DNA from: Ruminococcus sp.
GTDB taxonomy: Bacteria > Bacillota > Clostridia > Oscillospirales > Ruminococcaceae
Direction: 5' to 3'
Assembly: GCA_017523285.1 (NCBI GenBank)
Contig: JAFWWU010000100.1
Location: 1 to 63,131, forward strand
Length of the DNA: 63,131 bases
Shown here: one piece after another, positions 7,024-15,726 of the stretch
Layout of the letters: each line of letters starts with the position of its first letter
Position numbering within the stretch: the first letter of the stretch is position 1
Translations under genes and position numbers: made by a program
The notes under the pieces: generated by a model
Database searches by the model: none
What the model was told of the DNA's origin: nothing
Seen by the model: the letters and a program-made list of their open reading frames with translations, nothing else

Positions 7024-8859
7024 GTGATTACCATTAATCCAAGATTGCCGTTTCTTCGTGAAAAAACTTCAAAGCTTACATCTTCTCCGGGTGTTTATAT
7101 TATGAAAAACAAGGAAGAAGCCATTATCTATATCGGCAAGGCGAAAAATCTGAAAAACAGGGTTACAAGCTATTTCAGAGAAAATCCTGACCATACTCCA
7201 AAGGTTGCCGCAATGGTTTCAAATGTACACGATTATGATTTTATCGTTACTGACAGCGAATATGAGGCTCTTTTACTTGAATGCAGTCTTATAAAGCAGC
7301 ATAAGCCGAAATACAATATACTTCTTAAGGATGATAAGGGATATCATTATATCAGAATTTCAGATGAAGCATATCCACGCATAACAGCAGAAAAAAACAC
7401 TCTTTCAGGCGGAGAATATCTCGGACCTTATACAAGTGCATTTATTACAAAGGAAACCGTTGACGAGGTAAACAAGGTATTTATGCTTCCTACTTGCCAT
7501 AAATGCTTTCCAAGAGATTTTCGTAAAGGCAGACCTTGCCTTAATTTCCATATAAAGCAATGTATGGGTCTTTGCAGAGGAAAAATCTCACATTCCGAAT
7601 ACTCACAGACAATAAAAAGTGCAATAGACTTTATAAAAAACGGAAGCAGTCATTCGGTTGAGCGTATGGAAGCCGAAATGCTTTCTGCCGCAGAAAATCT
7701 TGATTTTGAGCGTGCCGCAGCTCTGCGTGACAGAATAAACGCAGTGAAAAAAGCCGCTGAAAAGCAGAAAATCATAAACTGTAATCTTACAGACGCTGAC
7801 GTTATCGCAGGAGTTGCTTCTCCCGACGGAATGTGCATTTCTGTTCTTATGTACAGGGCTGGAAAGCTTTTCGATAAATCTGCATTTAATCTTACTGTAA
7901 TGGATACAGAGGATATATATTCCGCTTTTCTGAAACAGTTTTATCATTCAAGAAATGATATTCCGCCCGTTATTCTCATTGAAAACGAGCCTGCCGATAA
8001 GGATCTTATAGAAGAAATGCTGAAAGCTCTCTCAGGACATAAAGTAAAACTTCGTGCTGCTCAGCGTGGACAGTATTATGAGCTTATAAGGCTTGCGAAA
8101 AACAATAGCTCGGAATATATCGCCATAAAAGGAAATCATACGGGAAAGGATGTTATTGCTCTTGAAGAGCTTGCAAAGGCTCTTGGGCTTGAAAAGCCGC
8201 CGCAGTATATTGAAGCTTATGATATTTCAAATCTTTCTTCGGAATCAATGGTTGCGGGAATGGTTGTATTTGAAAACGGAAATCCTCTGAAAAGAGCATA
8301 TAAACGCTTTAATATAAAAGAACTGAGCTTACAGAACGACTATGGAAGCATGCAGGAGGTACTCCGCAGACGTCTTGTAAAAATAGGCTCGCCCGATGAA
8401 GATGAATATTTTGCAAGAAAACCAGACCTTATTCTCCTTGATGGTGGTAAAGGACATGTAAACAGCGTTGCTCCTATTCTTTCACAGCTTGGACTTAACG
8501 ATATTGCTCTTTTCGGTATGGTCAAGGATAATAAGCATCGTACCCGTGCAATTGCAACAGGCGACAGAGAAATTCAGCTTTCGGGAATGAAATCCGCATT
8601 TATGCTTCTTACCCGTATACAAGATGAGGTACACCGTTACAGCGTAAGCTTTATGCACTCAAAGCATAAAAAGAAAACTTATTATTCCGAATTTACTTCA
8701 ATCAAAGGAATAGGCGAGAAAAAAGCCGCAAAGCTAATGACTGTATTCAAAACAAAGGAAAATCTTAAAAAAGCTTCTGTGCAGGAACTTGCAGACACTA
8801 TCGGTGTGAATATCGATACAGCAAATGAGCTTTTTCAGCTTATTCAGGAAATGAAATAG
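7024..8859 (+). CDS. uvrC: Excinuclease ABC subunit C
   Basis: About 610 residues. Order: GIY-YIG nuclease domain (SSPGVYIMKNKEEAIIYIG, near residues 20-95), Cys-rich segment (CHKC, CLNFHIKQCMGLC), UVR domain (ENLDFERAAALRDRI), RNase H-like C-terminal nuclease with ILLDGGKGH, and a helix-hairpin-helix end (IKGIGEKKAAKL). UvrC makes both incisions in nucleotide excision repair; uvrB and uvrA lie at 34664-39446. The start is unclear. AAAAGGAG at 7015-7022 is 1 bp from GTG 7024 and 10 bp from ATT 7033. ATG 7006 and TTG 6958 are also in frame but lie before the ribosome binding site, or before the hairpin at 6971-6990. The conserved protein begins at INPRLPFLR. Confidence 0.93.
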   Translation: MITINPRLPFLREKTSKLTSSPGVYIMKNKEEAIIYIGKAKNLKNRVTSYFRENPDHTPKVAAMVSNVHDYDFIVTDSEYEALLLECSLIKQHKPKYNILLKDDKGYHYIRISDEAYPRITAEKNTLSGGEYLGPYTSAFITKETVDEVNKVFMLPTCHKCFPRDFRKGRPCLNFHIKQCMGLCRGKISHSEYSQTIKSAIDFIKNGSSHSVERMEAEMLSAAENLDFERAAALRDRINAVKKAAEKQKIINCNLTDADVIAGVASPDGMCISVLMYRAGKLFDKSAFNLTVMDTEDIYSAFLKQFYHSRNDIPPVILIENEPADKDLIEEMLKALSGHKVKLRAAQRGQYYELIRLAKNNSSEYIAIKGNHTGKDVIALEELAKALGLEKPPQYIEAYDISNLSSESMVAGMVVFENGNPLKRAYKRFNIKELSLQNDYGSMQEVLRRRLVKIGSPDEDEYFARKPDLILLDGGKGHVNSVAPILSQLGLNDIALFGMVKDNKHRTRAIATGDREIQLSGMKSAFMLLTRIQDEVHRYSVSFMHSKHKKKTYYSEFTSIKGIGEKKAAKLMTVFKTKENLKKASVQELADTIGVNIDTANELFQLIQEMK

Positions 8860-8869
8860 TCATTTTTAC

Positions 8870-8898
8870 TTGACATTTTATGAAAAAAATGTCATAAT
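8870..8898 (+). promoter_or_regulatory. Promoter of the GH9 gene with overlapping inverted repeat
   Basis: TTGACA (8870-8875), a 17-bp spacer and CATAAT (8893-8898). A perfect 8-bp inverted repeat, TGACATTT (8871-8878) and AAATGTCA (8887-8894) separated by 8 bp, covers the spacer and both core elements, which is where a repressor operator would sit. Confidence 0.75.
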
Positions 8899-8933
8899 TA
8901 ACTTATAAATTGAAAATGAGAGGAAGGTCTTAA

Positions 8934-11258
8934 ATGTTCAAAAAAATAACAAGCGGAATCGTATCCGCTGCTATGCTTTTTTCGTCAGTTGCCAGCCCTG
9001 TGAAGCTTTCAACTGACGCCGCTTCTACCCCTAATTATGCAGAGGCTCTTCAGAAATCACTCTTCTTCTATGAGTGTCAGCAGGCAGGTCCGCTCCCTGA
9101 GTGGAACAGAGTTGAATGGCGTGCAGATTCAACTATGATTGATGAAATTAAGGGTGGCTGGTACGATGCCGGTGACCACGTTAAATTCAATATGCCTATG
9201 GCTTATACCGCTTCTGTCCTTGCCTGGGGACTTTATCAGTATCCCGATGGTATTGAAAGCAGTGGTGAAATGCAGAACTATGTCAATAACCTTGAATTTG
9301 TTATGGATTACTTTGTAGACTGTGACCTCGGTGACGAAATCGTTTTCCAGGTTGGTAACGGTACAATCGACCATACATGGTGGGGACCTGTTGAAATGTA
9401 CCAGTACGGTATGGAGGATTCAGGTACTTCCTACGAGGAGGCTCGTCAGACATACAAGGCTTCTGAGGGATGCTCCGCTGTATTCGGTGGTATGGCTGCT
9501 GCTCTTGCTTCAGGTTACTGCGCTCTTGACGGAAGAATTGATGATGGTAAGCGTGCTGAATACCTTGAACACGCTGAAAACATCTTCAAAATTGCAGCTA
9601 CAAATCCAGGAAATGACACATATAACGACAGTAACGCATCAGGCTTCTATCGTTCAAGCCACTTCTACGACGAGCTTTTCTATGCTGCAAACTGGCTCTA
9701 TATCGCTACAGGCGATAAGGCATACCTCGACAAAGCTGCAAGCTATATCCCTAACCTTGATAAAGAGCTTGGTCAGGATGTTCTCAAATACACCTGGTGT
9801 ATGTGTTGGGATGACGTAATGCAGGGCGCTATGCTCCTTTATGCTATCAACAGCGGCGACCAGACTTATGTTAACCACGTTAAAAAACACGTTGAGTATC
9901 TCACTCACGATACAGAAAAGGTAAACGGCAAGCTTGCATATATCAGTAACTGGGGTTGTGCAAGATACGCAACTGCTGCAGGATTTATTGCTGCTGTTGC
10001 TTGTGATACAGTTCTTGCTGATTCAGATACATCTGCTTATGAACAGTTCTACGAGGATCAGATCAACTACGTTCTTGGCGATAATCCTGACGGTCAGAGC
10101 TTCGTTGTAGGCTATGGTGACAAGCCTGCTCACAATGCTCACCACAGAACAGCTCACGGCTCATGGAAGAATGACATCTATATGCCTGAGCAGAACAGAC
10201 ACATCCTCTATGGTGCACTTGCAGGAGGTCCTAATCAGGACGGTTCTTACGAGGATGACAGAAACAACTACATCAACAACGAAGTTGCTACTGACTATAA
10301 TGCCGGCTTTACAGCTCTTCTCTGTAAAATGATTGACAAATATGGCGGTAAGGGTGACCCTACATTCCCTCAGCCTGAACAGCATGACGGTCCTGAGTTC
10401 TTCATCGAGTGTCTTTCAAAGGGCGGCGATTCCTCAGGTGTTACAATCAGCTTCAAGTTTGTAAACCATTCAGCTTGGCCTGCAAGAATTCAGGATAACC
10501 TTTCATTCAGATACTATATGGATCTCAGTGAGGTAATTGCAGCAGGTCATAACCCTGAAAATCTCGTTATCCGCTGTGACCGTGACCAGTCTGCTATGTA
10601 CGCTTCAAGAGGTGTAAAAGGTGCAGAAATCTCCAAGCCTATCCAGTATGACGGCAACATTTACTACATTGAAGTAACTCTCCCAGACGGACGTGCAGTT
10701 ATGCCTGTTTCAGAGGGTATGCAGAAGTGTGAAATCCTTCTTGCTCTTGTAATGCCTGATTATGCAAGCGGCTGGGATTCTTCAAACGATTTCTCTTACG
10801 AAGAAATTGCAAATGCTAAGGGTACAACCGATGCGGCAGGAACTGTAAACGGAATTGTTTCAAAGTATGTTCCTGTATATATCAACGGTGAACTTTACTA
10901 CGGTGAAGAACCTGACGGCACATACAAGGACGGTCTTGGCTCAACAGGCGGCAGTGATAAGCCACCTGTAACAACTACAACACCAGCAGCTACTACAAAG
11001 CCTGCAGAAACTACTACTACAACAACTCCACCTGCAACTAATGTAAACTATGGTGACGCAAACTGTGACGGCACAACTGACGTAGCAGACGTTGTTCTTG
11101 CAAAATGCTATCTCATCAATGGTGAGACTTATGCTATTACAAAGCAGGGACTTCTCAATGCAGACGTTCAGGGCGGCGCTAACGGATTAAGCGTTCAGGA
11201 TGTTATTGCAATTCAGAAATATGTTCTCAAGTTAATTGACGAACTTCCTGTAAAATAA
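8934..11258 (+). CDS. Cellulosomal endoglucanase GH9-CBM3c-dockerin
   Basis: 774 residues. Signal peptide about 1-30. GH9 catalytic domain about 33-478 with GGWYDAGDHVKF (Asp78 and Asp81, the base pair in this family), the His region NAHHRTAHGSW (400-411) and the acid Glu450 in DDRNNYINNEVATDYNAG. CBM3c-like module about 487-650, which in this architecture feeds the cellulose chain to the catalytic cleft (processive endoglucanase). Thr/Pro linker about 678-702. Type I dockerin 706-774 with two calcium-binding repeats, so the enzyme should dock onto a cohesin scaffold. Own promoter (8870-8898), ribosome binding site AGGAAGG and terminator (11266-11298): a monocistronic, independently regulated gene. 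Substrate inferred as beta-1,4-glucan. Confidence 0.95.
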   Translation: MFKKITSGIVSAAMLFSSVASPVKLSTDAASTPNYAEALQKSLFFYECQQAGPLPEWNRVEWRADSTMIDEIKGGWYDAGDHVKFNMPMAYTASVLAWGLYQYPDGIESSGEMQNYVNNLEFVMDYFVDCDLGDEIVFQVGNGTIDHTWWGPVEMYQYGMEDSGTSYEEARQTYKASEGCSAVFGGMAAALASGYCALDGRIDDGKRAEYLEHAENIFKIAATNPGNDTYNDSNASGFYRSSHFYDELFYAANWLYIATGDKAYLDKAASYIPNLDKELGQDVLKYTWCMCWDDVMQGAMLLYAINSGDQTYVNHVKKHVEYLTHDTEKVNGKLAYISNWGCARYATAAGFIAAVACDTVLADSDTSAYEQFYEDQINYVLGDNPDGQSFVVGYGDKPAHNAHHRTAHGSWKNDIYMPEQNRHILYGALAGGPNQDGSYEDDRNNYINNEVATDYNAGFTALLCKMIDKYGGKGDPTFPQPEQHDGPEFFIECLSKGGDSSGVTISFKFVNHSAWPARIQDNLSFRYYMDLSEVIAAGHNPENLVIRCDRDQSAMYASRGVKGAEISKPIQYDGNIYYIEVTLPDGRAVMPVSEGMQKCEILLALVMPDYASGWDSSNDFSYEEIANAKGTTDAAGTVNGIVSKYVPVYINGELYYGEEPDGTYKDGLGSTGGSDKPPVTTTTPAATTKPAETTTTTTPPATNVNYGDANCDGTTDVADVVLAKCYLINGETYAITKQGLLNADVQGGANGLSVQDVIAIQKYVLKLIDELPVK

Positions 11259-11265
11259 ACAAGCA

Positions 11266-11298
11266 AAGCCTGAGAAGAAATATAATCTTCTCAGGCTT
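11266..11298 (+). terminator. Intrinsic terminator after the GH9 gene
   Basis: 13-bp perfect stem (AAGCCTGAGAAGA with its complement) around a 7-nt loop, followed by a T-rich tract, 8 bp after the GH9 stop. Confidence 0.9.
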
Positions 11299-11332
11299 TT
11301 ATTATTCTTCAAATTCCAGTTTATTGACGATA

Positions 11333-11506
11333 TTATAATTCTTTCTTGCTTACTAAGATTAATATAGAAACCGCTAACGCAAATAATATAATAGCCATAA
11401 TCAAAGAAACATATTTCGGAAATTCAAAGCCAATAACTGAAAGAATAAACATAATCAGACAAATAACAGTTAAAATAATACTAAGTGCTATTCTTAATTT
11501 TTTCAT
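11333..11506 (-). CDS. Small two-helix membrane protein
   Basis: 57 residues from the ATG at 11506, chosen because GGAGAG lies 4-9 bp upstream; a longer frame to 11560 has no ribosome binding site. Basic start (MKKLRIA), then two hydrophobic helices (about 6-26 and 31-51) and a Lys-Lys-Glu-Leu end. It is downstream of the transketolase genes and separated from them by a hairpin. Function unknown; with such a short open frame the call is moderate. Confidence 0.55.
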   Translation of the reverse strand: MKKLRIALSIILTVICLIMFILSVIGFEFPKYVSLIMAIILFALAVSILILVSKKEL

Positions 11507-11565
11507 AACTCTCTCCTGATTTGATTTTAGAACATTTATATTTGATTTTTTCTGCATCAAATTAT

Positions 11566-11596
11566 AACGTCTGCCGATTATTTATCAGCAGACGTT
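11566..11596. terminator. Hairpin between transketolase and the small gene
   Basis: 9-bp stem AACGTCTGC/GCAGACGTT at 11566-11574 and 11588-11596. The T-run is on the + side (TTTTTT) and only ATAATTT on the - side, yet the neighbouring genes are on the minus strand, so termination for the transketolase operon may be partial. Confidence 0.55.
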
Positions 11597-11601
11597 TTTT
11601 A

Positions 11602-12549
11602 TTACTTAAGCTTAACAGCTTCCTTTGTCTTTTCAACAATATTTGATGCACAGAGTCCGAACTTCTTGAGAAGCTCAACGGCAGGACCTGAGCAACCGAA
11701 TTCATCATTCACACCAACCTTGATTACAGGAACAGGACAGCATTCTGTTACAGCCTCTGAAACTGCTGAGCCAAGTCCGCCGATTACGCTGTGCTCTTCA
11801 ACAGTTACGATAACGCCTGTTTCCTTTGCACATTTGCAGATAAGCTCCTTATCAAGCGGCTTGATTGTGTGGATGTTGATTACTCTTGCTGAAATTCCGT
11901 CTGCTTCAAGCTGATTTGCAGCTTCAATTGCTTCTGAAACCATTAAGCCTGTTGCAACGATTGTTACATCTGAGCCATCCTTTATTGTAATGCCCTTGCC
12001 AAGCTCAAACTTGTATGTATCAGCATTATTGAATACAGGAGCTGCAAGACGTCCGAAACGAAGATATACAGGACCGTCAATTTCAAGAGCAGCCTTAACT
12101 GCAGCCTTAGCTTCAACATCATCAGCAGGGTTGATGATTGTCATTCCAGGAATTGTTCTCATAAGAGCAATATCCTCGTTGCACTGATGTGTTGCACCGT
12201 CCTCACCAACAGAAATACCTGCATGAGTTGCACCGATTTTTACGTTAAGATGTGGGTAGCCGATTGAGTTTCTTACAATTTCATAAGCTCTGCCTGCCGC
12301 AAACATTGCAAATGTGCTTGCAAAAGGAATTTTGCCTGTTGCCGCAAGACCAGCCGCAACACCCATCATATTTGCTTCTGCGATACCGCAGTCAAAAAAT
12401 CTGTCAGGATAAGCCTTCTTGAATACGCCTGTCTTTGTTGCTGCTGCAAGGTCAGCGTCAAGAACTACCATATTTTCATATTTATCTGCAAGCTCAACAA
12501 GAGCTTCTCCGTAGCTTTCTCTTGTAGCTTTTTTAATCATATCTGCCAT
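11602..12549 (-). CDS. Transketolase, C-terminal subunit
   Basis: 315 residues, corresponding to the pyrimidine-binding and C-terminal domains of transketolase in its split form. Visible are the DADLAAATKTGVF region, EANMMGVAAGLAATGKIPF holding the Glu that activates thiamine diphosphate, and GATHQCNEDIALMRTIPGM. It works with the N-terminal subunit 4 bp upstream. The complex moves two-carbon units in the non-oxidative pentose phosphate pathway; in such fermenters this supplies pentoses and erythrose-4-phosphate. A DXP-synthase-like enzyme is excluded by length and pairing. Confidence 0.93.
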   Translation of the reverse strand: MADMIKKATRESYGEALVELADKYENMVVLDADLAAATKTGVFKKAYPDRFFDCGIAEANMMGVAAGLAATGKIPFASTFAMFAAGRAYEIVRNSIGYPHLNVKIGATHAGISVGEDGATHQCNEDIALMRTIPGMTIINPADDVEAKAAVKAALEIDGPVYLRFGRLAAPVFNNADTYKFELGKGITIKDGSDVTIVATGLMVSEAIEAANQLEADGISARVINIHTIKPLDKELICKCAKETGVIVTVEEHSVIGGLGSAVSEAVTECCPVPVIKVGVNDEFGCSGPAVELLKKFGLCASNIVEKTKEAVKLK

Positions 12550-12553
12550 ATTA

Positions 12554-13393
12554 TTAGTCCTCCAATTCCTTTAACTGCTGACTGAGCTCTGCCATTGCTG
12601 TATCATACTGTTCCTTGTTAGGTGCTGTACCATGCCATGAAACCTGATTTTCCATAAATGAAACGCCCTTGCCCTTTACACTCTTCTGAATGATTGCAAC
12701 AGGCTTGCCGCTGATTTTTTCAGCTTCATTGAATGCTCTTTCGATATCGTCAAAATCATGTGCATCCATTGTGATAACGTGCCAGCCGAATGCCGCAAAT
12801 TTATCTGTTATAGGCTCAGGTGAGCAAACCTCTGTAATTTTACCGTCAATCTGTAAGCCGTTGTTGTCTACAATTGCAACGAGGTTATCAAGTCCGTAAT
12901 GAGCCGCAAACATTGCTGCTTCCCAAACCTGTCCTTCTTCAATTTCACCGTCACCGAGAACTGTGTATACCTTGTAATCCTTTGATGAAAGCTTGCCTGA
13001 TAAAGCCATACCGCAGGCAGCTGATATTCCCTGTCCGAGTGAGCCGCTTGACATATCAACGCCAGGAATATGGATACATGGATGTCCCTGTAAAAGTGCG
13101 TCTATATGACGAAGGCTTTTAAGCTCTTCTTCTGGGAAAAATCCTCTCTGTGCAAGCACTGAATAAAGTGCAGGTGCAGTATGTCCCTTTGAAAGAACAA
13201 ATCTGTCTCTGTCCTCAAAGTCAGGATTTTTAGGGTCTACATTAAGCTTTGCAAAATATAAATATGTAAGCAGGTCTGAAATTGAGAGTGAGCCGCCGGG
13301 ATGTCCCGACTTTGCATTGAATGTTCCTTCAATGACTCCCATTCTAACCTTACAGGCTGTTTTCATTAGATTTTTCTTTACTGTTACGTCCAT
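12554..13393 (-). CDS. Transketolase, N-terminal subunit
   Basis: 279 residues with the thiamine-diphosphate binding domain: SGHPGGSLSISDLLTYLYF near the start, SKGHTAPALYSVL, and the GDGEIEEGQVWEAAMFAAHYGLDNLVAIVDNNGLQ motif (GDG...NN) that binds Mg and the pyrophosphate. AGGAGG lies 6-8 bp before the ATG. It is encoded immediately before the C-terminal subunit, the split arrangement common in clostridia and archaea. Confidence 0.93.
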   Translation of the reverse strand: MDVTVKKNLMKTACKVRMGVIEGTFNAKSGHPGGSLSISDLLTYLYFAKLNVDPKNPDFEDRDRFVLSKGHTAPALYSVLAQRGFFPEEELKSLRHIDALLQGHPCIHIPGVDMSSGSLGQGISAACGMALSGKLSSKDYKVYTVLGDGEIEEGQVWEAAMFAAHYGLDNLVAIVDNNGLQIDGKITEVCSPEPITDKFAAFGWHVITMDAHDFDDIERAFNEAEKISGKPVAIIQKSVKGKGVSFMENQVSWHGTAPNKEQYDTAMAELSQQLKELED

Positions 13394-13424
13394 AATAACC
13401 TCCTAATTTATTAAAGGATAAAAA

Positions 13425-14249
13425 TTATCCAATTTTACATTTTTGAATTATAACATCTATAAGCTCAGCAATCGCACCCTCGTCACAGGTACTTTTCAGA
13501 ACAATATCTGCCGCCGCTTTAACTTCGGGCTGTGCATTTGCAGGAGCAGCACCTAAATCTGCTTCAATCAGCATTTCGATATCGTTATTGTAATCGCCTG
13601 CGGCAACAAAGGTATAGCCCTTGAAATCATCAAGCTCACGATATTTTTTCAGAGCCGAGCCTTTTGTAATTCCCTCTTTTATCATCTCAAAGAATATATC
13701 CGCAGATTTTACAAAGCATACACCCTCATAGTTCTTCGTGCTGACAAATTTCATCATCTCCGTTACCTTTTCGGGAGCCATTGCAAAAAGCACTTTCTGC
13801 CAGTCATCACGAGGAATATCCTCAAGAGCAGAGTATACAGGAGTTACCTTGCAGATTTCGGTATGACGCTTTTCATATTCATTGTTGCAGAATACAAAAG
13901 TTTCATAAGTTTTCAGCACTTCGCCGCCGATATCGGACATTTCACTCATAATCTGCATTGTATATTCCCTTGCCGCATCGGGCAATGTTTCAGAGTATAA
14001 CACCTTTTCAGAAGCCTTATCGTAAATAATCGAGCCATTAAACATTATAACAGGAAATTTAAGATCAAGCAACTCATAAAATGCGGAAAATGACTGAATT
14101 GTTCTTCCTGTTGCGACAGTAAACTTTCCGCCGAGCTCCATAAAGCGTTCAATAGCCGCCCTGTCTTTTGGAGTTATCTCCTTTTTGCTGTTTAAAAGTG
14201 TTCCGTCCATATCGGTAACAAGAACAACCTTTGAAATATCTTCAAACAT
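13425..14249 (-). CDS. HAD-superfamily phosphatase, Cof type (IIB)
   Basis: 274 residues. Motif I is DMDGTLLNS (nucleophile Asp15 and acid Asp17 within VTDMDGT), followed by TVATGRT (motif II), a C2B cap region in the middle, and FVAAGDYNNDIEMLIEADLGAAPANA (motif IV). Cof-type enzymes dephosphorylate sugar phosphates, flavin or PLP precursors; the substrate cannot be told here. The ATG is 1 bp from the end of the rluD-like gene, so the two are coupled. Confidence 0.9.
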   Translation of the reverse strand: MFEDISKVVLVTDMDGTLLNSKKEITPKDRAAIERFMELGGKFTVATGRTIQSFSAFYELLDLKFPVIMFNGSIIYDKASEKVLYSETLPDAAREYTMQIMSEMSDIGGEVLKTYETFVFCNNEYEKRHTEICKVTPVYSALEDIPRDDWQKVLFAMAPEKVTEMMKFVSTKNYEGVCFVKSADIFFEMIKEGITKGSALKKYRELDDFKGYTFVAAGDYNNDIEMLIEADLGAAPANAQPEVKAAADIVLKSTCDEGAIAELIDVIIQKCKIG

Positions 14250-14250
14250 A

Positions 14251-15165
14251 TTACATTTTTCCTATTTTTCTCAATATACTTTCAAAATACTCAGGAAGCT
14301 CGCTTTCAAACTCCATATTTTCCTTTGTTGTCGGATGAATAAAGCCTATCTTTCTTGCATGCAGGCATTGTCCATCAAGCCCTTTATACGCCTTACCGTA
14401 AACATCATCACCGAGAACGTGATGTCCTATATATGAAAGATGAACTCTTATCTGATGCGTTCTGCCTGTCTCAAGTCTGAGCTTTAAATGAGCAAAACCG
14501 CCGTATTGCTTTATTACAGAGTAATGTGTTACTGCATGTTTTGAATTCTTTTCAGTTACACACATTTTTTTGCGGTCTGTATGATGTCTGCCGATAGGAG
14601 CATCTATCGTTCCTGCTGTATCCTTGAATGCACCAACAGCAACAGCCTCATACTCCCTTGTAAAGCTGTGAGCCTTTATCTGTTCCGACAGCATAACATG
14701 AGCTGAATCATTTTTTGCAACAATAAGTAGTCCGCTTGTATTTTTATCTATCCTGTGGACAATTCCGGGGCGGATAACTCCGTTAATTCCCGAAAGACTC
14801 CCCTTGCAGTGATACATGAGCGCATTTACAAGCGTTCCTGTATAATTCCCGTGTGCAGGATGAACAACCATTCCCTTTGGTTTGTTTACAACAAGCAAAT
14901 CGTCATCCTCATAAACTATGTCAAGAGGAATTTCCTCTGCTTTAACGTCAAGTATTTCAGGCTCAGGGATTTCTATCTCAATAACATCCCCGTTTTTCAC
15001 CTTATAATTCTTGGCGATATTCTTTCCGCATACGGTAATACCGCCCTTTTCTATAAGTCCCTGTACCGCAGAACGTGTAAGCTCTGATAGCTTTTCAGAT
15101 ATGAGCTTATCAGCTCTCTGCCCTGTTTCTTCGCTCTGAACCTCTATAACCGATTTTTCACTCAT
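14251..15165 (-). CDS. rluD: Ribosomal large subunit pseudouridine synthase, RluD family
   Basis: 304 residues from ATG 15165, with AGAGG just upstream; the longer frame to 15231 runs antisense-like into lspA and is rejected. N-terminal S4 domain (about 10-75; RADKLISEKLSELTRSAVQGLIEKG), then the catalytic domain with HRIDKNTSGLLIVAKN (catalytic Asp) and GRTHQIRVH. Family members isomerise uridines in 23S rRNA. The start overlaps the end of lspA by 8 bp, the lspA-rluD pair common in Firmicutes. Confidence 0.92.
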   Translation of the reverse strand: MSEKSVIEVQSEETGQRADKLISEKLSELTRSAVQGLIEKGGITVCGKNIAKNYKVKNGDVIEIEIPEPEILDVKAEEIPLDIVYEDDDLLVVNKPKGMVVHPAHGNYTGTLVNALMYHCKGSLSGINGVIRPGIVHRIDKNTSGLLIVAKNDSAHVMLSEQIKAHSFTREYEAVAVGAFKDTAGTIDAPIGRHHTDRKKMCVTEKNSKHAVTHYSVIKQYGGFAHLKLRLETGRTHQIRVHLSYIGHHVLGDDVYGKAYKGLDGQCLHARKIGFIHPTTKENMEFESELPEYFESILRKIGKM

Positions 15166-15670
15166 CTTTAACCTCTGCTTCTTTTTCGGCTTTAAGCTTT
15201 TTTTCGATTTTAGGGTCAATGAAAAACGCATAAATCAGTATAAGGAACATCGCAACTGTAACATAAATATCAGCCACATTGAATACGGCAAAATCAAAAA
15301 GCTGTAAATCAAACATATCTATTACATATCCGACTCTTATTCTGTCGATCAGATTTCCTATTCCACCTGTAACAAATAAGAATATGGCTGTATTCAGAAG
15401 CTTTGAACGCTTATGGTATTTTATCAGAACAAAAAGTCCCACCGCTATGATAAGAAGCGGAAAGCCTATCAGAAACCACCTCTGCCCAGACATACTTCCG
15501 AAAATCGCACCATCGTTTTCAACGTATGTCAGATCCATAATATCAAAGCTTCCGATATGAAGAAAATCTATCGAGCCTTTCGGCTTTAATGAAGTTACTG
15601 TCCAGTATTTCACAAGCTGGTCAAGAGCTATCATTAATATTCCGATAATAACCGATACAATTACTACCAC
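15158..15670 (-). CDS. lspA: Lipoprotein signal peptidase (signal peptidase II)
   Basis: 170 residues with four membrane helices. The two catalytic aspartates lie in GGIGNLIDRIRVGYVIDMF (Asp118) and FAVFNVADIYV (Asp134); YVENDGAIFG is the other conserved block. It cleaves the signal from diacylglyceryl prolipoproteins, of which this window encodes at least four (238, 2306, 2926, 45336). The C-terminus has an unusual Lys/Glu-rich cytosolic tail. Confidence 0.95.
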   Translation of the reverse strand: MVVIVSVIIGILMIALDQLVKYWTVTSLKPKGSIDFLHIGSFDIMDLTYVENDGAIFGSMSGQRWFLIGFPLLIIAVGLFVLIKYHKRSKLLNTAIFLFVTGGIGNLIDRIRVGYVIDMFDLQLFDFAVFNVADIYVTVAMFLILIYAFFIDPKIEKKLKAEKEAEVKDE

Positions 15671-15693
15671 GTTTTATTCCTTTCAACAAGCAC

Positions 15694-15717
15694 AGCCTGC
15701 TTGATTTTCAGCAGGCT
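15694..15717 (-). terminator. Hairpin between ileS and lspA
   Basis: 8-bp stem AGCCTGCT/AGCAGGCT with an 8-nt loop. The downstream tract on the minus strand is not a clean T-run, so it may attenuate rather than stop transcription from ileS into lspA. Confidence 0.5.
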
Positions 15718-15726
15718 GACTTATAA

